NCBI RefSeq assembly: GCF_029892105.1
Contig: NZ_JARZAJ010000040.1
Span: 1 to 59,281 of the forward strand
Length of the DNA: 59,281 nt
Origin: Kitasatospora sp. GP82
GTDB lineage: Bacteria > Actinomycetota > Actinomycetes > Streptomycetales > Streptomycetaceae
Reading direction: 5' to 3'
The notes under the pieces were generated by a model, which saw nothing but the letters and a program-made list of their open reading frames with translations, did not search any database and was not told the DNA's origin. Numbering within the stretch: the stretch's first letter is position 1; the number at the start of each line of letters is the position of its first letter. A program made the position numbers and the translations under genes. This document shows, one piece after another, positions 1 through 8,704 of the stretch.

Positions 1-99
1 CCCCAGCCGCGCCGCATCGAATCCTCCGGCGTCGCCGACCTGTCCATCGAGATCACCGAAGAACTGCGTGGGGAGATCCGCCGCCATGGCAAGCATTGA
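1..99 (+). CDS. ABC transporter ATP-binding protein, C-terminal end (partial)
   Basis: Frame 1 is open from the window edge to a TGA at 97-99 and encodes the last 32 residues of a protein beginning upstream. No catalytic motif lies inside. The call rests on the following gene, an SsuC-type permease whose ATG at 86 lies inside this ORF (14-bp overlap). That is the usual translational coupling of ATPase and permease in sulfonate/nitrate/taurine ABC transporters. The residues seen (ending in a basic RRHGKH) fit the poorly conserved tail of SsuB-like ATPases. The ORF type is certain; the family is inferred from context. Confidence 0.7.
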   Translation, partial: PQPRRIESSGVADLSIEITEELRGEIRRHGKH

Positions 100-1045
100 C
101 ATCGTGCCCGGCGTGCAGCGGCGTATCGGGGCGGTCGCCTCCCGGCCTCGCTCCGGGTCCCGTCCCCAGCCCCGCTCCGGGCTGCGTGCCACGGAGCTGC
201 ACGGCGTCGAGGCCGGTCTGGACGCCCTCGACGCCGTCCGGCCCCTGCGGACCCCGGTGGCCCGGGTGCTCCGGGAGACGGTGCTGCCGCCGCTGCTCGG
301 TCTGCTGCTGGTGCTCGTCCTCTGGCAGGGCGCGTACAGCCTGCAGCTGACCTCGGAGTACCGGCTCCCCGGCCCGGCCATGGTCTGGCACTCGCTGACC
401 GACCTCTGGTACGAGGGGACGCTGTTCTCGATCATCTGGACCAGCGTCTGGCGGGGTCTGTCCGGCTTCGCCGCCGCCGTGGTGATCGGTACACCGATCG
501 GACTGCTGGTCGCCCGGGTGCGGTTCGTACGTGCCGCGGTCGGCCCGGTGCTCTCCGGCCTCCAGTCGCTGCCCTCGGTGGCCTGGGTGCCCGCCGCCGT
601 CATCTGGCTCGGCATCAACAGCTCGGCGATGTACGCCGTGATCCTGCTCGGCGCCGTTCCCTCCGTCGCCAACGGCCTGATCGGCGGCATCGACCAGATC
701 CCGCCGCTCTTCCTGCGCGCAGGCCGGGCCATGGGCGCCACCGGACTCGCCGGTGCCCGCCACGTCCTGCTGCCGGCCGCCCTCCCCGGCTACCTGGCCG
801 GTCTCAGGCAGGGCTGGGCCTTCTCCTGGCGCTCCCTGATGGCCGCCGAACTCATCGCCTCCTCCCCCGACCTGGGCCTCGGCCTCGGCCGCTACCTGGA
901 GAACCAGCGGGAGTTCAACGACATGTCCGGCGTCCTGCTCGGCATCATCCTGATCCTCTTCGTCGGCGTCGCCATCGACCTGCTCGTCTTCACCCCGCTG
1001 GAGCGGTGGCTGCTCCGCAACCGGGATGTGCGGGCGGCCCGTTAG
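86..1045 (+). CDS. ABC transporter permease, SsuC/TauC type
   Basis: Inner-membrane permease of a sulfonate/nitrate/taurine-type importer. The roughly 65-residue cytoplasmic N-terminus is rich in Arg, Pro and Ser. It is followed by about six membrane segments, the first near residues 70-88 (LLGLLLVLVLWQG). The EAA-loop region with FLRAGRAMGATG in mid-protein is where this family contacts its ATPase, and it ends in the usual RNRDVRAAR tail. The ATG at 86 is chosen over GTG 68 because GGGGAG lies about 10 nt upstream. It overlaps the ATPase stop by 14 bp, so the two are one operon. The substrate cannot be read from sequence. About 319 residues, slightly long because of the N-terminal extension. 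Confidence 0.85.
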   Translation: MASIDIVPGVQRRIGAVASRPRSGSRPQPRSGLRATELHGVEAGLDALDAVRPLRTPVARVLRETVLPPLLGLLLVLVLWQGAYSLQLTSEYRLPGPAMVWHSLTDLWYEGTLFSIIWTSVWRGLSGFAAAVVIGTPIGLLVARVRFVRAAVGPVLSGLQSLPSVAWVPAAVIWLGINSSAMYAVILLGAVPSVANGLIGGIDQIPPLFLRAGRAMGATGLAGARHVLLPAALPGYLAGLRQGWAFSWRSLMAAELIASSPDLGLGLGRYLENQREFNDMSGVLLGIILILFVGVAIDLLVFTPLERWLLRNRDVRAAR

Positions 1046-1111
1046 GGCTTCCGGGCGGATGGTGCGAGCCGCTGCGGACTGCCGGGTGGAATTCGGGGCA
1101 TGGTGGTACGC

Positions 1112-2035
1112 ATGGACTTTCGAATCTTCACCGAGCCGCAGCAGGGCGCTTCGTACGAGACGTTGCTGCGCGTGGCCCGTGCGGCCGAACAGCTCGACTA
1201 CGACGGCTTCTTCCGCTCTGACCACTATCTGCGGATGGGGGACGGCGACGGGCTGCCCGGTCCGACGGATGCCTGGATCACCTTGGCGGGCCTGGCGCGG
1301 GAGACCGAGCGGATCCGGCTCGGGACGCTGATGACGGCCGCGACCTTCCGGCTGCCCGGGGTGCTGGCGATCCAGGTCGCGCAGGTGGACGCGATGAGTG
1401 GCGGCCGGGTCGAACTCGGCCTGGGCGCAGGGTGGTTCAAGGAGGAGCACGACGCGTACGGCATCCCCTTCCCCGACCGGCGGTTCGGCCTGCTGGAGGA
1501 GCAGCTCGCCATCGTCACCGGATTGTGGGAGACCAAGCTGGGCGAGACCTTCAGCTTCGAGGGCGCGCACTACCGGCTGAAGGACTCCCCGGCGCTGCCC
1601 AAGCCCGTCCAGGAGCGGATCCCGGTGCTGATCGGCGGCCTGGGTGCCAAGCGGACGCCGGCTCTCGCGGCGCGCTACGCAGCCGAGTTCAATCTGCCCT
1701 TCGTCTCGGTCGAGCAGACCCGGGAGCAGTTCGCCCGGGTGCGGGCGGCGGCCGAGGAGCGCGGACGGCCGGCGGACGATCTGGTGTACTCCAATGCCCT
1801 GGTCGCCTGCGTGGGCCGGGACGATGCCGAGGTGGCCCGCCGGGCGGCGGCGATCGGGCGGGACGTGGCGGAGCTGAAGGCCAACGGTCTGGCCGGTACT
1901 CCGGCGGAGGTGGCGGACCGGATCGGCCACTACCGGGAGGCCGGGACGCAGCGGATCTACTTCCAGATCCTCGACCTGGACGACCTGGAGCACCTGGAGC
2001 TGATCGCGGCCCAGGTACGTCCGCAGGTCGGCTGA
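1112..2035 (+). CDS. LLM-class F420-dependent oxidoreductase
   Basis: Bacterial-luciferase-like TIM-barrel oxidoreductase using reduced F420 or FMN. Visible family marks are the MDFRIFTEP start, the FFRSDHYL segment, the IRLGTLMTA strand, and VELGLGAGWFKEEHDAYG, the hallmark of the TIGR03560-type F420 group. The C-terminus has the usual GTPAEVADRIGHYREAGTQRIYFQ. Length of about 308 residues is normal. ATG 1112 is preferred over the in-frame ATG 1100 because homologues start MDFRIF, although both are possible. It follows the ABC permease by 66 bp on the same strand, so co-transcription is plausible. Substrate unknown. Confidence 0.85.
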   Translation: MDFRIFTEPQQGASYETLLRVARAAEQLDYDGFFRSDHYLRMGDGDGLPGPTDAWITLAGLARETERIRLGTLMTAATFRLPGVLAIQVAQVDAMSGGRVELGLGAGWFKEEHDAYGIPFPDRRFGLLEEQLAIVTGLWETKLGETFSFEGAHYRLKDSPALPKPVQERIPVLIGGLGAKRTPALAARYAAEFNLPFVSVEQTREQFARVRAAAEERGRPADDLVYSNALVACVGRDDAEVARRAAAIGRDVAELKANGLAGTPAEVADRIGHYREAGTQRIYFQILDLDDLEHLELIAAQVRPQVG

Positions 2036-2128
2036 GCCGGCCCGGCTCCGGCGGTGGGCCGGCAACCGGGGGCGCCCAACGGGTGTGACCGGTGCACCTG
2101 GCCCGGACGGGGGTCGAACCGGCGGGGT

Positions 2129-2191
2129 TGCTTTCAGGGGCGCGGCGCCCTGCGAAACCTTCGCAGGGCGTGAGCAGTGCCCCTAAAAGCA
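2129..2191. repeat. Long nested hairpin, streptomycete intergenic repeat type
   Basis: An inner perfect 11-bp stem (2146-2156 with 2160-2170) closes on a 3-nt loop. An outer 13-bp stem (2129-2141 with 2179-2191) has a single mismatch. The segment TTTCAGGGGCGCGG at its left edge is the opening of a repeat that is common between streptomycete genes and recurs at 28.4-28.5 kb here. It sits in a 388-bp gap (2036-2423) in which I see no convincing gene. It may serve as a bidirectional transcription terminator or be an inert repeat. Confidence 0.6.
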
Positions 2192-2423
2192 CTCACGAGG
2201 CTTCCGAGTCGACCCAGCTCTGGACCAGGCTCCGGACGGCGGGGAGGACCGGGCCCGGCCGGGACATCGCTCGGACGAACCCGGCCTCCCTGATCTCCAG
2301 GTAGCGCTTCAGCGCCGCCAGGTCGCCAAGCTGAACATATCCAGCCGGGTCCGACCCACCCGCCAGGTGATGGGGCACGACACCGTCGGCTGACCCGGCG
2401 TCAGCCGGTGCTACGTTGGATCA

Positions 2424-2810
2424 ATGGTCGAACTGGCTGTCGGAAGTACCCGCGTGGACAATCGGACGCAGGTCCAGGACGGACTCTCGCCCGTCGGGCA
2501 GGCGGCGAGGGGCCGGGTGGTGGTCGAGGTCAGGCCGTTCCCGGCGAATGTGTGGTTCCATCGGGCGTTCACCAGGCCGGTGGTCGAGATCGACGGCGTC
2601 GAGTTCGGCGCGGTGTGGGGCGAGAACGAGGTGGCGGTCGGTGCCGGGTCGCACGAGATCGCGGTGTTCTTCCGGTACCGGGGTCAGCGCAAGGCCCGGC
2701 TGGGCCTGGGGCACGGCGTGTTCCGGGTGGACACCTCGGCGGCCGTGACCCGGGTGCGGGCGGCACTCGGGCCGACCAACGGGAGCCGCTTCCGGATCAG
2801 CGTCGGCTGA
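2424..2810 (+). CDS. Conserved hypothetical protein
   Basis: 128-residue soluble protein that I cannot assign to a characterised family. It has a beta-rich middle (VVVEVRPFPANVWFHRAFTR, then VVEIDGVEFGAVWGENEV) resembling small beta-sandwich accessory domains of streptomycetes. No signal peptide or membrane segment. The ATG is preceded by TACGTT about 7-12 nt upstream and no Shine-Dalgarno, which suggests a leaderless transcript. It stands alone between a hairpin-containing gap and the VOC gene. Being an intact ORF with the usual codon pattern it is probably real. Confidence 0.6.
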   Translation: MVELAVGSTRVDNRTQVQDGLSPVGQAARGRVVVEVRPFPANVWFHRAFTRPVVEIDGVEFGAVWGENEVAVGAGSHEIAVFFRYRGQRKARLGLGHGVFRVDTSAAVTRVRAALGPTNGSRFRISVG

Positions 2811-2831
2811 GACCGCCCGTACGAGCCCACC

Positions 2832-2858
2832 GAGTACGCCGAGTACGCCGAGTACGCC
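2832..2858. repeat. 9-bp tandem repeat, three copies
   Basis: GAGTACGCC occurs three times head to tail in the gap between the hypothetical gene and the VOC gene. The copies are perfect. No function is evident. Confidence 0.8.
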
Positions 2859-2942
2859 GCCGAGCGGTGCGAGCTGCCCAGGTGGCGAGAACGGGTACCT
2901 GCGGTCATGGTGGGCGACGGGGGTCACCACCAGGGAGGCGAG

Positions 2943-3722
2943 ATGCCTGAAGTTACCGAAGCGTACGCGCCCGGCACACCGTGCTGGGTCGATCTGATGG
3001 CCAAGGACCAGCAGGCCGCGCTGGATTTCTACCGTGACCTGTTCGGCTGGCAGGGCCAGATCGGCCCGCCCGAGTTCGGCGGTTACACGGTGTGCACCCT
3101 GAACGGGAAGCCGGTCGCAGGGGTCATGACTGCCATGGCGCCCGAGGGGCAGCCGACGCCGCCGACCGTCTGGACCACCTACATCTCGACCAGTGACGCC
3201 GACGCCGCCCAGCAGGCCATCACCGCCAACGGCGGCACCGTGATGTACCCGGTCATGGACGTCGGCACCGTCGGCCGGATGCTGGTGGCGGCGGACCCGA
3301 CCGGTGCGGTGTTCGGCGTCTGGCAGCCGGTGGACTTCTTCGGCGCGCACGTGGTCAACGAGCCCGGCGCGCTCACCTGGAACGAGCTGCACACCGGCGA
3401 CGTCGACGCCGCCACCGCCTTCTACGGGAGCGCGCTCGGCATCGACGCCGGGCCGATGGAGGGCGCCGAGGACTACTACGCGCTCAAGGTCGGCGGGAAG
3501 CCCGTCGGCGGGATGACCAGGCTCAGCAACGACCCGCCCGGTACCCCCGCGCACTGGCTGACCTACTTCTCCGTGGACGACGCGGACAGCGTGGTGGACG
3601 CGCTGGTCAAGCGCGGCGGCACGGTACTGGTGCCGCCGTTCGACATGGTCGCCGGGCGGATGGCGGTGCTCGCCGACCCGCAGGGCGCCGTCTTCGCGGT
3701 CATCAAGGCCAAGCCGATGTAG
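2943..3722 (+). CDS. VOC-family protein with two glyoxalase-like domains
   Basis: Tandem vicinal-oxygen-chelate domains of about 125 residues each. The first begins at PGTPCWVDLMAKDQQAALDFYRDLFGW and the second at PGALTWNELHTGDVDAATAFYGSALG. Each carries the betaalphabetabetabeta pattern and ends in a DPxGAVF motif (DPTGAVFGVWQ, DPQGAVFAVIK). Streptomyces homologues are annotated as hydroxylases or glyoxalase/bleomycin-resistance proteins with no proven substrate. ATG 2943 has GGGAGG five nt upstream, which excludes the upstream GTG. Total 259 residues, normal for the group. Monocistronic as far as can be seen. Confidence 0.85.
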   Translation: MPEVTEAYAPGTPCWVDLMAKDQQAALDFYRDLFGWQGQIGPPEFGGYTVCTLNGKPVAGVMTAMAPEGQPTPPTVWTTYISTSDADAAQQAITANGGTVMYPVMDVGTVGRMLVAADPTGAVFGVWQPVDFFGAHVVNEPGALTWNELHTGDVDAATAFYGSALGIDAGPMEGAEDYYALKVGGKPVGGMTRLSNDPPGTPAHWLTYFSVDDADSVVDALVKRGGTVLVPPFDMVAGRMAVLADPQGAVFAVIKAKPM

Positions 3723-3817
3723 GACTCCTCCGCAGCAGAGACCGGAGCCGCCCTGCGACGCGCCAGACGCGCCGCAAATGGGCGGCTTCGAGCTGTGGAA
3801 GGGCCACACTGGCAAGC

Positions 3818-4627
3818 ATGTTGGGGCTTCCGGACCACATCCACGCCTTCCTCTTCGACCTCGACGGTGTGCTCACCCAGACCGCCAAGGTGCATGCCGC
3901 CGCCTGGAAGGACATGTTCGACACCTTCCTGAGAGCCGAGGCCGACCGCAGTGGTGAGGAGTTCGTCCCGTTCGACGCGGTCGCGGACTACGACGACTAC
4001 GTGGACGGCCGCCCGAGGCTGGACGGCACCCGGGGGTTCCTCGCCTCCCGGGGCATCGACCTGCCCGAGGGAACCCCGGACGACCCGCCGGGCACCCGTA
4101 CCGTCCAGGGCCTGAGCACGGCCAAGAACGTCACCGTGCTGCGCATGATCCAGGAACAGGGCGTCCAGCCGTACCAGGGTTCGGTGGCGTACCTGCACCG
4201 GCTGCAGGTGCTCGGACTGCCGCGTGCCGTGGTCTCCTCCAGCGCCAACTGCCGGGACGTGCTGCGGGCGGCGGGCATCGACGGGCTGTTCGACGTGGTG
4301 GTGGACGGCCTGGTCGCCCAGCGCGACCACCTGCCGGGCAAGCCCGCGCCCGACACCTACCTGGCCGCCGCCAAGGCCCTGAACACCCCTCCCGAGCACG
4401 CTGCCGTCTTCGAGGACGCCCTCGCCGGGGTCGCCTCCGGCCGGGCCGGTGGTTTCGGGATGGTGGTCGGTGTGGACCGCGTCGGACAGGCCGAGGCCCT
4501 GCGCGAGCACGGCGCCGACGTGGTCGTCACCGACCTCGCCGAGCTGATCGAGCCGGCCGGCGGCCAGGGTTCGGACAGTGCCGAGGACCCCGAGGGCGGC
4601 GGCAGCGGTGGGGGGAACCAGGCATGA
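3818..4627 (+). CDS. pgmB: HAD-family beta-phosphoglucomutase
   Basis: Interconverts beta-glucose-1-phosphate and glucose-6-phosphate. HAD motif I is FDLDGVLTQTAKVHAAAW near residues 14-30, containing the nucleophile and acid/base aspartates (DLDGV). Motif II is VVSSSAN. Motif III lysine is in GKPAPDTY, and motif IV in VFEDALAGVASG. Length of 269 residues is typical of the actinobacterial form. Its last codon overlaps the ATG of the GH65 phosphorylase (ATGA at 4624), so the two are translationally coupled. Together they form a disaccharide phosphorolysis pathway: the phosphorylase releases beta-glucose-1-phosphate and this enzyme channels it to glycolysis. The C-terminus ends in a Gly-rich tail. 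Confidence 0.9.
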   Translation: MLGLPDHIHAFLFDLDGVLTQTAKVHAAAWKDMFDTFLRAEADRSGEEFVPFDAVADYDDYVDGRPRLDGTRGFLASRGIDLPEGTPDDPPGTRTVQGLSTAKNVTVLRMIQEQGVQPYQGSVAYLHRLQVLGLPRAVVSSSANCRDVLRAAGIDGLFDVVVDGLVAQRDHLPGKPAPDTYLAAAKALNTPPEHAAVFEDALAGVASGRAGGFGMVVGVDRVGQAEALREHGADVVVTDLAELIEPAGGQGSDSAEDPEGGGSGGGNQA

Positions 4628-7020
4628 GTCCGGCGAACGTCTTCACCATCGACCCCTGGGGCGTCGCTGAACACGGCCTCGACCTGCCCGGACTCGCCCG
4701 CGCCGAATCGGTGTTCGCGCTCTCCAACGGCCATATCGGCCTGCGCGCCAACCTGGACGAGGGCGAGCCGCACGGTCTGCCCGGCACCTACCTCAACGGT
4801 GTCTTCGAGCTGCGTCCGCTGCCGTACGCCGAGGGCGGCTACGGCTTCCCGGAGTCCGGGCAGAGCGTCATCAACGTCACCAACGGAAAGATCATCCGAC
4901 TGCTGGTCGACGACGAGCCCTTCGATCTGCGCTACGGCGAACTCCGCAGCCACCAGCGCAGTCTGGACTTCCGTGAGGGAGTGCTGCGCCGGGAGGCGGA
5001 GTGGACCTCGCCAGCCGGCCGGACCATCAGGGTCGCCTCCAACCGGCTGGTCTCGCTCACCCAGCGCGCCGTCGCCGCGATCGAATACCGGGTGACGGCG
5101 GTGGACGGCCCGGTGCGGATCGTGCTCCAGTCCGAGCTGGTCGCCAACGAGCAACTCCCGGACAGCACCGGCGATCCACGTGCCGCAGCCGCCCTGGAGG
5201 CCCCGCTGCTCGCCGAGGCCGCGCACGCCAGCGGGATGAAGGCCGTGCTGGTGCACCGGACCAGGTTCAGCAGTCTGCGGGTGGCCGCCGGGATGGACCA
5301 CCTGGTCGAGGGGCCCGAGCGTTTCGACACCACCGCCGAGAGCACCGAGGACCAGGGCCGGATCAGCGTCACCACCGTGCTGAAGCCCGGCGAGGAGCTG
5401 CGTCTGGTCAAGTTCATCGCCTACGGCTGGTCGGCGACCCGTTCGCTGCCCGCCGTCCGGGACCAGGTGGAGGCGGCGCTGACCGCCGCCCGGTTCACCG
5501 GCTGGGAGGGCCTGCTCGCCGAACAGCAGGAGTTCCTCAAGCAGTTCTGGGACACCAGCGACGTCCAGCTGGACGGCGATGTGGAGTTGCAGCAGGCCGT
5601 CCGCTTCGCACTCTTCCACATCCTCCAGGCCGGTGCCCGGAGCGAGGAACGGGCCATCCCTGCCAAGGGGTTGACCGGCCCCGGCTACGACGGGCACAGC
5701 TTCTGGGACACCGAGACCTTTGTGCTGCCGGTGCTCACCTACTGCCTGCCAGCCGCCGTCAAGCAGGTGCTCACCTGGCGGCACAGCACGCTGCCGATGG
5801 CCCGCGACCGGGCCGCCCAACTCGGCCTGGCCGGAGCGGTGTTCCCCTGGCGGACGATCCACGGCGAGGAGTGCTCGGGCTACTGGCCCGCCGGTACGGC
5901 GGCCTTCCACATCGGTGCGGACATCGCCGTCGCCGTCGCCCGCTACGTCCGGGCGACGGGGGACGCCGAGTTCGAACGCACCTATGGCCTTGAGGTGTTG
6001 GTGGAGACGGCCAGGATGTGGCGCTCGCTCGGCCACCACGACTCGGTCGGCCGCTTCCGCATCGAGGGCGTCACCGGGCCCGACGAGTACAGCGCCATCG
6101 CGGACAACAACGTCTTCACCAACCTGATGGCGCAGACCAACCTGCGCGAGGCCGCCGAGGCCGTAGCCCGGCACCAGCACGAGGCCGCCGCCATGGGCGT
6201 GGACACCGAGGAGACGGCGGCCTGGCGGGACGCGGCAGCCGCGATGTACATCCCGTACGACGAGAATCTCGGCGTGCACCCGCAGGCCGACGACTTCACC
6301 CAGCACCAGTTCTGGGACTTCGACAACACCCCGCCGGAGAAGTACCCGCTGCTGCTGCACTATCCGTACTTCGACCTGTACCGCAAGCAGGTGGTCAAGC
6401 AGGCCGATCTGGTGCTCGCCATGCAGGTGCGCGGAGACGCCTTCACCCCCGAGCAGAAGGAGCGCAACTTCGCCTACTACGAGCGGCTCACGGTCCGTGA
6501 CTCCTCGCTCTCCGCCTGCACCCAGGCGGTCATCGCGGCCGAGGTCGGCCAGCTGGACCTGGCGTACGACTACACCGCCGAGGCCGCCCTGATGGACCTG
6601 CACGACCTCGGCGGCAACACCCGCGACGGCCTGCACATGGCCTCGCTGGCGGGAGCCTGCATCGCCCTGGTTGCGGGCTTCGGTGGTCTGCGTGACCACG
6701 GGGAGGAACTCTTCTTCAGCCCCCGACTGCCCCCCGGGCTGCGGCGGTTGGCCTTCGCCATGGTGGTGAGGGACCGGCTGCTGCATGTGGAGATCACCCA
6801 TCACCGGACCACCTACACGCTGCGCCGGGGTGAGGCGATGACCCTGCTGCACGACGGGGAGAAGCTGAAACTGGGCCGGGGCAGGCCGGTCAGCCGGCCG
6901 ACCGTGGTGCCCGAGGCGCCCACCGAGCGGTGCGTCCAGCCTCCGGGACGCGAACCTGCCCGGAGGCAGGCGCAGGCGGGCCTGCCGATCGGCGTGGTGG
7001 AGCACCTGCCCGCCGAGTGA
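4624..7020 (+). CDS. Glycoside hydrolase family 65 disaccharide phosphorylase
   Basis: Inverting phosphorylase of the maltose/trehalose/kojibiose phosphorylase family, acting on an alpha-glucosyl disaccharide plus phosphate. The beta-sandwich N-terminal domain includes NGHIGLRANLDEGEP. The (alpha/alpha)6 barrel carries GVTGPDEYSAIADNN, whose Glu488 aligns with the family's general acid. Downstream are the conserved KQADLVLAM and DLGGNTRDGLHMASLAG segments. 798 residues is full length. Substrate specificity is not readable, although the YDGHSFWDTETF segment is general to maltose/trehalose members. Coupled to pgmB by a 4-bp overlap. The last 50 residues are Pro/Arg-rich and probably not part of the fold. 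Confidence 0.9.
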   Translation: MSPANVFTIDPWGVAEHGLDLPGLARAESVFALSNGHIGLRANLDEGEPHGLPGTYLNGVFELRPLPYAEGGYGFPESGQSVINVTNGKIIRLLVDDEPFDLRYGELRSHQRSLDFREGVLRREAEWTSPAGRTIRVASNRLVSLTQRAVAAIEYRVTAVDGPVRIVLQSELVANEQLPDSTGDPRAAAALEAPLLAEAAHASGMKAVLVHRTRFSSLRVAAGMDHLVEGPERFDTTAESTEDQGRISVTTVLKPGEELRLVKFIAYGWSATRSLPAVRDQVEAALTAARFTGWEGLLAEQQEFLKQFWDTSDVQLDGDVELQQAVRFALFHILQAGARSEERAIPAKGLTGPGYDGHSFWDTETFVLPVLTYCLPAAVKQVLTWRHSTLPMARDRAAQLGLAGAVFPWRTIHGEECSGYWPAGTAAFHIGADIAVAVARYVRATGDAEFERTYGLEVLVETARMWRSLGHHDSVGRFRIEGVTGPDEYSAIADNNVFTNLMAQTNLREAAEAVARHQHEAAAMGVDTEETAAWRDAAAAMYIPYDENLGVHPQADDFTQHQFWDFDNTPPEKYPLLLHYPYFDLYRKQVVKQADLVLAMQVRGDAFTPEQKERNFAYYERLTVRDSSLSACTQAVIAAEVGQLDLAYDYTAEAALMDLHDLGGNTRDGLHMASLAGACIALVAGFGGLRDHGEELFFSPRLPPGLRRLAFAMVVRDRLLHVEITHHRTTYTLRRGEAMTLLHDGEKLKLGRGRPVSRPTVVPEAPTERCVQPPGREPARRQAQAGLPIGVVEHLPAE

Positions 7021-7313
7021 TTCGGCCAACTCCTTTCCGCCGGAGGGGGGCTGGTCGTGTTTCCGCAATGTACCGGAGCTGTGAACTCGCCCCGGGTTTC
7101 CCCCTGCCCCGGTAAAGGGCTGGTCGAATCTTTGAACGACCCGTTGTTTGACCTGACCATGGCTCACTAGCGTCTGCGCCGGATCCCGGTGGTGAGTGGC
7201 GGCCTGATCGACCGTCATTTCCGCCCGTCCGGTCGCCGGCGCGCCCACCTGCGCCCATGCGACTGCCCCCCACGCACAGCCCCCGGTTTACCCCCGCCAC
7301 AGGAGGCAGTTCG

Positions 7314-8564
7314 GTGCATACCCCCACCATGCCCGCGTCCACCCGCCGGTTCGTCCTGGCACTCGCAGGCACCGCGGCGCTCGCAGTATCGGCCATCTCC
7401 ACCGCCGTTCCGGCCGGTGCCGCCCCCGCCACCGTCCACAGCAAGGGTGGCACTTCGTGGGTGCGGGCCTGTGACACCCTCGCCAAGGGCGACACCATGG
7501 CCTGTAACGCGCTGCGCGTCACCAGCACCGTCCAGTCCGTCCACACGCTCGGCGTCACCCCCGATGCGACGCCCTCCGGCTACGGCCCGAGCGACCTGCT
7601 CAGCGCCTACAACCTGCCGGCGGGCGGCGGCGCGGGCCAGACCATCGCCATCGTGGACGCGTACAACGACCCCAACGCCGAGTCGGACCTGGCCGTCTAC
7701 CGTGCCCAGTACGGTCTCCCGGCCTGCACCACGGCCAACGGCTGCTTCAAGAAGGTGAACCAGACCGGCGGCACCAAGTACCCGGCCAGCAACTCCGGTT
7801 GGGCGGGTGAGATATCGCTCGACCTCGACATGGTCTCCGCGATAGCCCCCAACGCGAAGATCATCCTGGTCGAGGCCAACACGGCGAGCATGACCAACCT
7901 CGGCACCTCGGTGAACACCGCGGTCAAGCTCGGGGCCAAGTTCGTCTCCAACAGCTACGGCGGCTCGGAGTCCTCCTCCGACACCTCGTACGACACCTCG
8001 TACTTCAACCACCCCGGCATCGCCATCACGGTCAGCGCGGGCGACTCGGCGTACGGCGCCCAGTACCCGGCCTCCTCCAGGTACGTCACCTCCGTCGGCG
8101 GTACCGCGCTCAACCGCAGCTCCAACGCCCGTGGCTGGAGCGAGTCGGTCTGGTCCACCAGCAGCACCGAGGGCACCGGCTCCGGCTGCTCGGCGTACGA
8201 TGCCAAGCCCAGCTGGCAGAAGGACACCGGCTGCGCAAAGCGCACCGTCTCGGACGTCTCCGCCGTCGCCGACCCGGCCACCGGCGTCGCCGTCTACCAG
8301 ACCTACGGCGGCAGCGGCTGGGCGGTCTACGGCGGTACCAGCGCCTCCTCGCCGATCATCGCGGGCGTCTACGCGCTGGCGGGCACCCCGTCCTCGGGCA
8401 GCTACCCGTCGTCCTTCCCGTACGCGCACACCTCCTCGCTCAACGACGTGACCACCGGCTCGAACGGCAGCTGCTCGCCGTCCTACCTCTGCACCGCGGG
8501 CACCGGCTACGACGGCCCGACCGGCCTCGGCACCCCCAACGGCACCACCGCCTTCGCGGGCTGA
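7314..8564 (+). CDS. Secreted S53 (sedolisin) serine-carboxyl peptidase
   Basis: Exported acid-type endopeptidase. The signal peptide is STRRFVLALAGTAALAVSA with an AGAAPA cleavage region near residue 38. The catalytic Glu166 and Asp170 lie in GEISLDLDM (E-x3-D), the oxyanion Asp244 in SAGDSAYG, and the nucleophile Ser343 in GGTSASSP. These four residues define sedolisins. The C-terminal GYDGPTGLGTPNG is the family's calcium-site region. GTG 7314 is chosen because AGGAGG sits seven nt upstream; translation from the earlier ATG would lack it. At about 416 residues it has a shorter propeptide than kumamolisin. A strong hairpin terminator follows at once, so it is monocistronic. Confidence 0.9.
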   Translation: MHTPTMPASTRRFVLALAGTAALAVSAISTAVPAGAAPATVHSKGGTSWVRACDTLAKGDTMACNALRVTSTVQSVHTLGVTPDATPSGYGPSDLLSAYNLPAGGGAGQTIAIVDAYNDPNAESDLAVYRAQYGLPACTTANGCFKKVNQTGGTKYPASNSGWAGEISLDLDMVSAIAPNAKIILVEANTASMTNLGTSVNTAVKLGAKFVSNSYGGSESSSDTSYDTSYFNHPGIAITVSAGDSAYGAQYPASSRYVTSVGGTALNRSSNARGWSESVWSTSSTEGTGSGCSAYDAKPSWQKDTGCAKRTVSDVSAVADPATGVAVYQTYGGSGWAVYGGTSASSPIIAGVYALAGTPSSGSYPSSFPYAHTSSLNDVTTGSNGSCSPSYLCTAGTGYDGPTGLGTPNGTTAFAG

Positions 8565-8576
8565 TCCGCTCCGCCG

Positions 8577-8605
8577 CGAGGGCCCGCCGCTGCGGCGGGC
8601 CCTCG
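8577..8605 (+). terminator. Hairpin terminator after the sedolisin gene
   Basis: Perfect 13-bp stem (8577-8589 with 8593-8605) on a 3-nt loop, 12 bp after the stop codon. No T-tract follows, as is common for streptomycete terminators. Confidence 0.8.
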
Positions 8606-8704
8606 TCGGCTCGCTCACCCTTCCGGCGCACCCCTGATGCCCGGGGCCGCTGCCGCCCTCAGGCTGGTGGCGTCCTGTGACCGGACGGTGAGACGAGGTG
8701 CCCG

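Noticed and set aside
53..2065. 670-codon open frame on the minus strand opposite the permease and oxidoreductase genes
   Set aside because: It mirrors two well-supported plus-strand genes; its protein is Arg/Gly/Pro-rich without any domain, typical of antisense frames in G/C-rich DNA.
2096..2190. Possible tRNA because of GGGTCGAACC
   Set aside because: The flanking bases do not form a T stem, and no D or anticodon arm exists; the sequence is a nested hairpin instead.
2193..2378. 61-codon minus-strand frame in the gap
   Set aside because: Looks somewhat protein-like but has no ribosome site, no family resemblance and starts near a G/C-rich repeat; not strong enough to call.
4357..7248. 963-codon minus-strand frame opposite the GH65 gene
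   Set aside because: Antisense shadow of a clear GH65 enzyme; no ribosome site or recognisable motif.
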